A stretch of DNA of 6,385 nucleotides from an uncultured Planctomycetaceae bacterium (lineage in GTDB: Bacteria; Planctomycetota; Planctomycetia; Pirellulales; Pirellulaceae). The notes under the pieces were generated by a model. The model saw nothing but the letters and a program-made list of their open reading frames with translations. It had not been told where the DNA came from and ran no database searches. Shown piece by piece: positions 1 to 5,865 of this stretch. The DNA lies in assembly GCA_937967755.1 (NCBI GenBank), contig CALBTA010000096.1:1-6385 (forward strand), in the 5' to 3' direction. Each line of letters starts with the position of its first letter. Position 1 is the stretch's first letter. A program made the translations under genes and the position numbers.

Positions 1-1167
1 CCGACTGTAGAGGGTCTTGAGCTCTACGTGGGTCTCAGCGTCGCCGCCGAAACGCTGCAAGTCGTCGCCGTGGCGGTCACGGTCGTCGCAGGATTTTCTT
101 GGCTGCAGTTGCAACTGACGGCTGATGTTGCAACGGGCGGAAGCAACCTAGGCCCCGTCGCGGGCGGTATCGGCATCGGCATTCTGCTGCTGTTGGCCGC
201 CACCGTTTGGCTCCCTTGGGCGGTGGTGCAATTTGCATCGGCGTCGTTTCTTTATCACACCTGGCGCATCTGGCGAATTGCCGGTTGGTTGCTGTGGCCG
301 CTTTCGTTGGGTGCGACCTTTGCCGAAGAGATCATGCAACGCCTGACCGGCACGGTCGAAGACGAGAATAGCGAGGAAGAAGCATTTGAAGATGAAATCC
401 GTTCGATCGTCACCGAGGGCCTCCGCGAAGGGCACTTGGAAGCCGACGCCCGCGAGATGATCGAGGCGGTAATCGAATTGGGCGATGTCGACGTAGCCGA
501 CATCATGACCCCCAGCACGAAAGTAGACGCCCTGGATATTTCGCTGCCGTGGGACGACGTCGTGCGGTTCGTTACGGAGTGTGGCCGGACCCGCATCCCT
601 GTCTACGAAGACAAGCTCGACCGCATCGTCGGCGTACTGTACGCCAAGGACATGCTTCCCGAATTGCTCAAACCCCGCGACAAGCAGCAACGGGCGATAC
701 GCAAGCTGCTGCGCAAGCCTTGGTTCATTCCGAAGTCGAAGAAGGTCGACGATTTGCTGCGAGATTTTCTCCGCACGCACAACCACATGGCGGTGGTCGT
801 CGACGAATTTCAAGCCGTCGCCGGGGTGGTGACCATCGAAGATGCGCTGGAGGAAATCGTCGGCGAAATTATTGACGAATACGACGAAGAGGAAATCGAA
901 CCGATCCGCCAGATCGACGACCACAGCGCCGAATTGCTGGCGACTGCCCACATCGACGAGATCAACGACCACCTCGGCATCGATCTGCCCGAAGGCGAAG
1001 AGTACGACACCATCGCCGGGCTGATGCTGGCTCACTTCCGCCGCGTCCCCCGCCGAGACGAGCTGATCGAACTAGACGACGTTCGCATCATCGTCCTCGA
1101 CGCCAACCGCCGCCAGGTAGAAAAGGTAAAGGTCGAACTTCTGCAGCGATCGCGTGCGGATTCGTAG
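1..1167 (+). CDS. CNNM/CorC (HlyC-like) membrane protein with CBS pair, 5'-partial
   Basis: The reading frame is open at the left edge, so this is the 3' part of a longer gene; the GTG at 28 is probably internal. Counting from the first codon, hydrophobic segments near residues 14-39, 50-80 and 90-108 fit the end of a DUF21-type membrane domain. An acidic linker (about 119-134) follows, then CBS 1 (about 162-225, with DIMTP at 167-171), CBS 2 (about 240-292, ending VVTIEDALEEIVGEI) and a CorC_HlyC C-terminal domain (about 300-380). Family members are inner-membrane proteins linked to Mg2+/Co2+ transport or resistance, with nucleotide or metal sensing by the CBS pair; older annotations say 'hemolysin'. 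One oddity is that CBS 2 reads VVDEFQAVAGVVT where the usual consensus is close to VVDEYGGTAGLVT, so the double glycine is replaced. The family call is firm; the transported ion is not known. Confidence 0.93.
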   Translation, partial: PTVEGLELYVGLSVAAETLQVVAVAVTVVAGFSWLQLQLTADVATGGSNLGPVAGGIGIGILLLLAATVWLPWAVVQFASASFLYHTWRIWRIAGWLLWPLSLGATFAEEIMQRLTGTVEDENSEEEAFEDEIRSIVTEGLREGHLEADAREMIEAVIELGDVDVADIMTPSTKVDALDISLPWDDVVRFVTECGRTRIPVYEDKLDRIVGVLYAKDMLPELLKPRDKQQRAIRKLLRKPWFIPKSKKVDDLLRDFLRTHNHMAVVVDEFQAVAGVVTIEDALEEIVGEIIDEYDEEEIEPIRQIDDHSAELLATAHIDEINDHLGIDLPEGEEYDTIAGLMLAHFRRVPRRDELIELDDVRIIVLDANRRQVEKVKVELLQRSRADS

Positions 1168-1221
1168 GTCCGCTTGAATGCCGCCGTCGTGCCTTTTGCG
1201 AATTTCGCTGCGCTCGAGTTA

Positions 1222-1241
1222 CGCCAAAGCCTGCGTTGGCG
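1222..1241. repeat. Inverted repeat CGCCAA-N8-TTGGCG
   Basis: A perfect 6-bp dyad with an 8-nt centre lies between the CorC-like gene and the unrecognised secreted gene. No T-run follows it, so it is a poor intrinsic terminator. Its right arm (1236-1241) coincides with the proposed -35 box of the downstream promoter, so an operator is possible. A chance palindrome in GC-rich DNA is the alternative. Confidence 0.35.
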
Positions 1242-1264
1242 GGTGGACGACAATTCCGTATAAG
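1236..1264 (+). promoter_or_regulatory. Candidate sigma70-type promoter for the 1303-2982 gene
   Basis: TTGGCG (1236-1241, four of six matches to TTGACA) is separated by exactly 17 nt from TATAAG (1259-1264, five of six matches to TATAAT). A start near 1271 would give a leader of about 30-40 nt to the next gene. It is in the gap after the CorC-like stop and on the correct strand. Planctomycete promoters are poorly characterised, so this is a consensus-based inference. Confidence 0.42.
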
Positions 1265-1296
1265 CGTTTCGCTCTTGTTGTTGCTTCACCACCCAC

Positions 1297-1302
1297 GGAA
1301 GG
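1297..1302 (+). promoter_or_regulatory. Shine-Dalgarno GGAAGG that makes the start of the next gene ambiguous
   Basis: GGAAGG abuts the ATG at 1303 with no spacer, which is unfavourable for that start. It lies 9 nt before an in-frame GTG at 1312, which is a normal spacing. Starting at GTG would shorten the signal peptide by three residues and leave it intact. An in-frame stop at 1261-1263 rules out a much earlier start. Confidence 0.45.
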
Positions 1303-2982
1303 ATGCCAGCGGTGCATGCATTGCGAATCGGGTTTGTTGTGGCGGTTAGTTGGCTGGTTTTTCAAGCTGGTGCCGCTTGGGCGGGGGTCTATCGCCAGGA
1401 GGGGACCGTCGAACTGCACAACTGGGAAGGCGAAGCCGGTAAGAAGCTGGGCGTGATCCAAGTGAAGTACACCTTCGACACGATCGTTGGAGAACCGACC
1501 GAACACTTCCGCTTGCGATATGTGCCAATCGATGACGCAACAGAACTGCTGACGATCAAACTGCGGGCCAGGGTGCTTTCCGAAGGCCAGCGGATGAATG
1601 CTTTCGTTGATATCAACCCGCTTGTGCCGCAGCCGGGTGAGTGGGGTTGGGACGTACCCGCTTCGCCCAACTGGGGGCCTGGGCCGCAAGCTTGGAAGCC
1701 AGCTTACGGTTCAATGTTTCAAACCGAAGCGGGCGGGCCGGTTACCGCGAAGGCGGCGAAGAACATCTACCGGAGGGGCTTTTCGCTTGTTGACTTGGAA
1801 GTGGTCGAAATCCGCTTTAAGACGCAGCCGCAAGAAAGAAACGCCTGGCGTGAGCAGCGGCCACCTGACAATGCCATTGCCAATCGCGATGGATCGCCCT
1901 GGTTGCGAACGCCATTTCACCGACAGCAGCTAGGGCAGGGCTACGTGCCAGCGGCCGTTGGCGATCACATGCGGCAAAGCGCCCGCGGGTTCACCGTGTT
2001 CGTGGAACAACCGGTCACCGCCGAGTCGAACATCCCCTTTAGCGACCGCGAAAGCAAAGCCTATCGCTGGCAAGCTGAAGATTACGCCTACGCCCAGCTT
2101 CGCTTCCAGTGGCGGCGATGGGCGGGAAACAAACACATTGGCGGCCCGGTCGCCGCGAAGGTCGCAATCGTCTGGGAGACGGATGAGCTGGCGGCGATCC
2201 TGGAGGCTTCGGCCAAAAACCAACGGATCGTCACCTTCACGACGAACATGCAACTAAAACCGGGTGACGAGTTTACCATCGTCGATCGCATGCCGTTGAC
2301 AACTGTAGAGAAGTCGCAGTTGCGCCCCAAGCTTGTCGTAACGGCTGACATTCCGGGTGATTCGCAGGTCGTCAAGGCGAAACCCGAAAACCCATTGGCC
2401 AGCCTCAAACAGAAGCGGGAACTGCCGCCCCACAATCCGCTGGCGAACCTGGCGAAAGATCAGGCGGAAGAATCCACCACCCAGGCGGAAACGACATCCG
2501 AACCCGAGGCCCAGTCGCAAGCGCGGTACTTCTACGTGCGGGCCGTCAGCGGGTACTCGTGTAAACACAAGGGATGGGATCCCGATCCCTCCTGGTCGCG
2601 AAGTCGCAGCGATGAAGAGTGGGAAATGCTTAAGCAGCGACGCGAAGAGCGGGCGCGAGTGCTCAAGCGGTTTAGCGATCAGGTGTCACGGTCGCCCGTC
2701 TACAAAGCGAGGATCCCCGATCACATTTCGCAAAGCTTTAGCTGGACGGGCAATCTCAACGAGGCCCAAGAAAATCTGATGTACGACTGGGCGGAAGCTT
2801 TTCCGGGGCCAACGTTCCGCTACGAACCACAGAACCCCGGAGTGACCTTCAAACCGGTGAAATTCTTCGTGATGACTACGGACGAAGAGCACGCCAACGA
2901 TGCCTACGGAAGGGAGAACCCAGTCGTCAACTACCACGCCCCGCCGTTTGAGCGCCTGTTTGAACTTTCAACGTCCAAGTAG
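1303..2982 (+). CDS. Unrecognised secreted tryptophan-rich protein
   Basis: I do not recognise this 559-residue protein. It has a clear N-terminal signal peptide: a short n-region, a hydrophobic stretch at about residues 9-25 and a likely signal peptidase I site after AWA (about residue 27). The rest has no obvious membrane segment, so it is probably exported. The N-terminal part (about 28-350) has alternating beta-like segments and many aromatic residues. A low-complexity linker follows (about 358-405), with near-repeats NPLASL and NPLANL and then a run rich in Glu, Thr and Ser. A charged C-terminal part (about 406-559) includes a likely helix at 436-460. There are 18 Trp but a single Cys (C420), so no intramolecular disulfide is possible. 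It lies 55 bp before the secreted TPR gene on the same strand, suggesting co-transcription. The start could be GTG 1312 rather than ATG 1303. That it is a gene is well supported; its function is unknown. Confidence 0.85.
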   Translation: MPAVHALRIGFVVAVSWLVFQAGAAWAGVYRQEGTVELHNWEGEAGKKLGVIQVKYTFDTIVGEPTEHFRLRYVPIDDATELLTIKLRARVLSEGQRMNAFVDINPLVPQPGEWGWDVPASPNWGPGPQAWKPAYGSMFQTEAGGPVTAKAAKNIYRRGFSLVDLEVVEIRFKTQPQERNAWREQRPPDNAIANRDGSPWLRTPFHRQQLGQGYVPAAVGDHMRQSARGFTVFVEQPVTAESNIPFSDRESKAYRWQAEDYAYAQLRFQWRRWAGNKHIGGPVAAKVAIVWETDELAAILEASAKNQRIVTFTTNMQLKPGDEFTIVDRMPLTTVEKSQLRPKLVVTADIPGDSQVVKAKPENPLASLKQKRELPPHNPLANLAKDQAEESTTQAETTSEPEAQSQARYFYVRAVSGYSCKHKGWDPDPSWSRSRSDEEWEMLKQRREERARVLKRFSDQVSRSPVYKARIPDHISQSFSWTGNLNEAQENLMYDWAEAFPGPTFRYEPQNPGVTFKPVKFFVMTTDEEHANDAYGRENPVVNYHAPPFERLFELSTSK

Positions 2983-3002
2983 CAGAAGTCGTGAGACTTC
3001 TG
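2983..3002. repeat. Perfect 8-bp hairpin with GTGA tetraloop
   Basis: CAGAAGTC (2983-2990) and GACTTCTG (2995-3002) pair perfectly around GTGA (2991-2994). In RNA from the plus strand the loop is GUGA, a GNRA-type tetraloop. It starts directly after the TAG stop of the upstream gene. No T-run follows, so it is more likely an mRNA-stability or processing element, or a copy of an interspersed palindrome, than a terminator. Confidence 0.6.
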
Positions 3003-3020
3003 GCCGCCACAAGATTTGTA

Positions 3021-3025
3021 GAGGA
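3021..3025 (+). promoter_or_regulatory. Shine-Dalgarno GAGGA supporting the start at 3038
   Basis: GAGGA lies 12 nt before the ATG at 3038, somewhat long but usable. The ATG is followed at once by a signal sequence. Together these favour 3038 over the in-frame ATG at 2900, which would add 46 uncharacteristic residues and overlap the end of the preceding gene. Confidence 0.5.
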
Positions 3026-3037
3026 TGGACTCACGCC

Positions 3038-5083
3038 ATGCCTAAGATATCCACAATCTCACTAGTGGTTTTGCTATTCGCTTGCGCGGCGGCGCAGGCC
3101 AACCCGTTCGCCCGTCACGCGAGGAAGGCCAACGAAGGTTTTTTCACCGACGGGCAGGTCAGCGTACTCTGCTTCGCCGACGGCGAGGAATTTGCCGGAA
3201 CTTTGGAGTTGAAAGGGGTCCGCTACCCGCTCCGCGCTCGCCTGGTCGATGGCGGGCTGCGCGGTTCGTTCGAGGCGAACGGCCAACCGATTGCGTTTTT
3301 CGCCACCGTGACCGGCGACGAAATGCAGTTCCAGAATGAAGACTGGTCGGGAACCCTTAAGCGAAAACCGTTGGCCCGGCTAACCGGGCGATGGATCAGC
3401 AAGGACGTGACGGTGGTAGTTCAGAAAAGCGAACACGGTTACGCGGGCATGGTGCTGTTTCAAGAAAACCGCATGCCGTTTCTCGCAGAGGAGCAGGCCG
3501 GCGGGTTGGTCGGTCAGTTTCGCGACGGGAACGAGCGCGTCGCTTTTGAAATACAGCGCCGCAAGGACCACTTGGTTTTCGTCGTCGGCAACTACCGCAT
3601 GCGGGTCGACCAAGAAACCGAGAAAGCTCGGGCGGCGCGACTGGAACCCATCAAGAAGCAAGCCAAGGCCGAGTTAGACGCCAAGAACTACTCTGCCGCC
3701 ATCGATGCGTACAGCCAGTTGATCGAAGAGGAACCAGACGAGCTCGAACACTTCAAGGGGCGCGCTGATGCCTTCTACCAAACGAACCAGTACATTCACG
3801 CCGCCGAAGACTATAAGCAGGTGATTGCATCGCAGCCCACCGCCTTCTTTCACAATCGATTGGGTGTCTGCCTCGAAATGCTCAAGCAATACGATGCATC
3901 CATCTCCCAATACTCGGCGGCCATGTTGCTGGACCCTAAGTACAAATGGGCCCTTGCCAACCGGGGCGACGTACGAAGGAAGCAAAAAGACTACGCCCGC
4001 GCGATTGACGATTTGACCCAGGCGATTGAGTTGGACGGCAAGTACACGTTCGCTTTATACACACGCGGCCTCGCCCACTCGTCAAACGGCGATCAGCAGC
4101 GGGCAATCGCCGACCTTAACAAGGCGATCGAGTTGAAGCCCGATACGGCGATTTACTATGTGAATCGCGGCATTGTTTGGGCACATGCCGAAGAATATAC
4201 CAAAGCAATCGCTGACTACTCCGCCGCGATTGAGATCGATTCGGAATTGACCACAGCCTATAAAAACCGTGCGCTGGCGTACGGCGAATCGGGAAACCAT
4301 CTTGCGAAGATCAATGACTACCTACTCATTTTGCGATTTCGGCCCGACGAAGCCTACGCCCACAACGGGGCGGCCTGGGCTTATGCCGCGTGCCCCGATG
4401 CTCGTCTTCACAACGGCGAAAAAGCAGTGCGGCACGCGCTGGCCGCCTGTGAAGCTACGAACTTTGAACGGGCAGGGTATATCGACACGCTGGCCGTTGC
4501 CTACGCCCGGGCGGGTGACATCGCCCAGGCGGTGAAATACCAACAGCAGGCGATTGACGTATTCGGTCGGCCAGAGGACGAAGCGGGGAGGGCGACGCTG
4601 GACCGATTTCACCAGCGGTTGGCAATGTTCCGCGATGGGCTACCCTACCAGGAAGAGGCCGAAAAGCAGCCGGCCGTTGCTCGCGGCGAAGCGGAAAACA
4701 ACTCGCCAGCGATGGGATTGGAAGGGTACTGCCCCGTCACGTTGCTCACTCGGCGGCAGTGGATCAAAGGCGACCCGCGTCTGGCGGCGACGTACCAAGG
4801 CCACATCTACCTGTTCGCCGGCCAGCGAGAAAAGGAACTCTTCTTCGACAACGCAGATGCCTATAGCCCGGCGCTGGCTGGCCACGATCCGATCGTCTAC
4901 GCCGACAACCGCCAGATGGTGCCGGGGAATATTCAGTTCGGCTCGTTCCACGAAAACCGGCTCTATCTGTTCCAAACCGACGAAAACCGCCGGCTGTTCA
5001 AACGCTCGCCAGAATCCTACGCCGCCGAAGCGGAGCAAGCATTCGGCAGTGCTGGGCACCGAAATATGAACCAACGGCGTTAA
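3038..5083 (+). CDS. Exported TPR protein with duplicated N-terminal beta unit and C-terminal tandem YHS-like domain
   Basis: This 681-residue protein begins with a signal sequence. Cleavage could follow AQA (residue 21), or the LLFAC stretch could be a lipobox acylated on C16. Residues about 50-110 and 130-190 are two copies of a beta-rich unit sharing an AG....., P..A, GGL.G.F pattern. TPR units run from about 203 to 438 in 34-residue steps, with typical AIDDLTQAIELD and AIADLNKAIELKP helices. Residues 448-511 form a terminal module (ACPDARLHNGEKAV, then DTLAVAYARAGDIAQAVKYQ) that I know from many planctomycete TPR proteins. Residues about 559-622 and 624-665 are two YHS-like units (GYCPVTL..., GHIYLFAG, DAYSPALAGHD; then RLYLFQTDENRRLF, PESYA). 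TPRs bind protein partners; YHS domains often accompany metal proteins, but only one Cys (C565) remains here. It is probably a periplasmic scaffold, with exact role unknown. It lies 55 bp after the unrecognised secreted gene and likely shares its transcript. Confidence 0.9.
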   Translation: MPKISTISLVVLLFACAAAQANPFARHARKANEGFFTDGQVSVLCFADGEEFAGTLELKGVRYPLRARLVDGGLRGSFEANGQPIAFFATVTGDEMQFQNEDWSGTLKRKPLARLTGRWISKDVTVVVQKSEHGYAGMVLFQENRMPFLAEEQAGGLVGQFRDGNERVAFEIQRRKDHLVFVVGNYRMRVDQETEKARAARLEPIKKQAKAELDAKNYSAAIDAYSQLIEEEPDELEHFKGRADAFYQTNQYIHAAEDYKQVIASQPTAFFHNRLGVCLEMLKQYDASISQYSAAMLLDPKYKWALANRGDVRRKQKDYARAIDDLTQAIELDGKYTFALYTRGLAHSSNGDQQRAIADLNKAIELKPDTAIYYVNRGIVWAHAEEYTKAIADYSAAIEIDSELTTAYKNRALAYGESGNHLAKINDYLLILRFRPDEAYAHNGAAWAYAACPDARLHNGEKAVRHALAACEATNFERAGYIDTLAVAYARAGDIAQAVKYQQQAIDVFGRPEDEAGRATLDRFHQRLAMFRDGLPYQEEAEKQPAVARGEAENNSPAMGLEGYCPVTLLTRRQWIKGDPRLAATYQGHIYLFAGQREKELFFDNADAYSPALAGHDPIVYADNRQMVPGNIQFGSFHENRLYLFQTDENRRLFKRSPESYAAEAEQAFGSAGHRNMNQRR

Positions 5084-5084
5084 G

Positions 5085-5130
5085 CCAGTCGCCGTATGAT
5101 GGTATCAATGTGCTGTACTGCGGTGGCTGG
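5085..5130 (+). other. Wobble-containing 10-bp stem-loop in the convergent gap
   Basis: CCAGTCGCCG (5085-5094) can pair with CGGTGGCTGG (5121-5130) over ten positions, two of them G-U. The 26-nt loop contains a small TGAT/ATCA hairpin (5097-5107). The G-U pairs exist only in RNA of the plus strand, and the element starts 2 nt after the TPR gene's stop, so it would act on that transcript's 3' end. There is no T-run, so a canonical intrinsic terminator is unlikely. Confidence 0.3.
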
Positions 5131-5147
5131 AAGCCCCGCAACGGCTG

Positions 5148-5702
5148 TCAATTCAAAGATGGGTCGTCGGGCCATTGGCGGATGTTTTGGTCGGCTCTGA
5201 GGATGTCGGTGCCGACGTGGCGGACGACGGTTTGCCAGAGGGCGTCGTTGTCTTCGGTGAAGATGTAGCTGGCGGTTGCATCGGTGGTGCGCCATCCGCC
5301 GGCTTTCATTTCGCCGTCCAACTGGCCGCCGCCCCAGCCGGAATAGCCGCTGAACAAACGGTACGGGGTTTGCGAACCCTCAACGACGCGGTTGATGTGA
5401 TCGGCCTTTGTGGCGAACCACAGGCCCGGAACAATTTGCAGCTCGCCCGATTCGTCAAGGGTGTGGACGGCCATCAGCGGGCCTTGCAACGGCCCGCCGA
5501 CGTAGATCGGCTCGTCGCTGTCACACTCATTGCCCGTCAGGTCGCTCCAAACATCGGCCACGGTTTTTCCGCTGGGGCGGTTCAGCACAACGCCGAGGGC
5601 ACCTTCGGCTTCGTGCTGCACGATGAGGACGACGCTGCGCGCAAAGTTAGGGTCTTCCAAATGCGGCGACGCGACGAGTAGATGGCCTTGAAGGGATGGC
5701 AT
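5148..5702 (-). CDS. AlgH/YqgE family protein (UPF0301, DUF179)
   Basis: At 184 residues this has the normal length and all the hallmark blocks of the YqgE/AlgH family: GHLLVASPHLEDPNFARSVV near the N-terminus, GALGVVLNRP (34-43), YVGGPL (67-72), PGLWFAT (92-98), GYSGWGGGQLDGEM (119-132) and a C-terminal DPSLN. It has no signal peptide or membrane segment and is expected to be cytoplasmic. The family's biochemical role is unsettled; Pseudomonas AlgH was first named for an effect on alginate regulation, and that should not be carried over here. ATG at 5702 gives the family's usual N-terminus; upstream there is only a weak AAAGA-like ribosome site. It converges with the TPR gene and lies downstream of the FabH-like gene, separated from it by a terminator. 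The family call is very secure. Confidence 0.96.
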   Translation of the reverse strand: MPSLQGHLLVASPHLEDPNFARSVVLIVQHEAEGALGVVLNRPSGKTVADVWSDLTGNECDSDEPIYVGGPLQGPLMAVHTLDESGELQIVPGLWFATKADHINRVVEGSQTPYRLFSGYSGWGGGQLDGEMKAGGWRTTDATASYIFTEDNDALWQTVVRHVGTDILRADQNIRQWPDDPSLN

Positions 5703-5731
5703 GATGGTTCTTTGGAGTGCGATGATGGTTC
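5701..5731. repeat. 10-bp direct repeat ATGATGGTTC at the AlgH start
   Basis: ATGATGGTTC occurs at 5701-5710 and again at 5722-5731, a 21-bp period or about two helical turns. On the minus strand the first copy reads GAACCATCAT and includes the first two bases of the AlgH start codon. It could be a binding site for a dimeric regulator, or a chance or duplication remnant. Confidence 0.3.
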
Positions 5732-5779
5732 ATCGCTTTGGATTTTGGTGCGTCTCGCGGCGCGGGCGCGTTCACCAAT

Positions 5780-5808
5780 TCTATACGATTAGAAAAAGAC
5801 AGCGGCAA
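5780..5808 (-). promoter_or_regulatory. Weak candidate promoter for the AlgH gene
   Basis: On the minus strand TTGCCG (5808-5803) is followed after 17 nt by TATAGA (5785-5780), each with four of six consensus matches; TAGAAT (5783-5778) is an alternative -10 with 19-nt spacing. A start near 5773 would give a leader of about 70 nt. The -35 hexamer lies within the hairpin arm of the terminator for the upstream gene. Confidence 0.25.
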
Positions 5809-5819
5809 CGGGTTGCCGC
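5791..5819 (-). terminator. Intrinsic terminator after the FabH-like gene
   Basis: Read on the minus strand, a GC-rich 7-bp stem GCGGCAA/TTGCCGC (5819-5813 with 5808-5802) around CCCG is followed by TGTCTTTTTCT, with five T at 5797-5793. It lies 47 bp past the TAG stop of the FabH-like gene and ahead of the AlgH gene. This is the only stem plus T-run of classic form that I see in the window. Confidence 0.6.
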
Positions 5820-5865
5820 ACTCCATAGCTCGACGGCCTTGGAAGACCGTCGTACCGCGATGCGG
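5802..5865. repeat. Cluster of three consecutive palindromes
   Basis: Three hairpins lie head to tail in 64 bp: GCGGCAA-CGGG-TTGCCGC (5802-5819); CGACGG (5831-5836) with CCGTCG (5847-5852), extended inside by a C/A mismatch and CTT/AAG; and CCGC-GAT-GCGG (5855-5865). The last ends exactly at the FabH-like stop codon. The middle one differs by one base from a perfect 10-bp-arm palindrome, as expected of an interspersed palindromic repeat. The copy number in the genome cannot be judged from here. Confidence 0.5.

Noticed and set aside
148..1035. 295-codon open frame on the minus strand
   Set aside because: It lies wholly opposite the CorC-like coding region, which has clear domain motifs. The translated product has no recognisable domain; long antisense frames are expected from high-GC codon bias.
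1178..1456. 92-codon plus-strand frame in the gap after the CorC-like gene
   Set aside because: It overlaps the promoter region and the start of the secreted gene, and shows no domain or signal sequence.
2900..3037. 46-codon N-terminal extension of the TPR protein
   Set aside because: It overlaps the end of the preceding gene in another frame, has no ribosome site of note and would bury the signal peptide that begins at ATG 3038.
4640..5074. 144-codon minus-strand frame
   Set aside because: It lies opposite the TPR protein's YHS-like domain; no recognisable product and probably a codon-bias shadow.
5132..5146. AGCC-N7-GGCT as a terminator for the AlgH gene
   Set aside because: The stem has only 4 bp and no T-run follows on the minus strand.
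5175..5681. 168-codon open frame on the plus strand
   Set aside because: It mirrors the AlgH/YqgE gene, whose minus-strand product carries every family motif.
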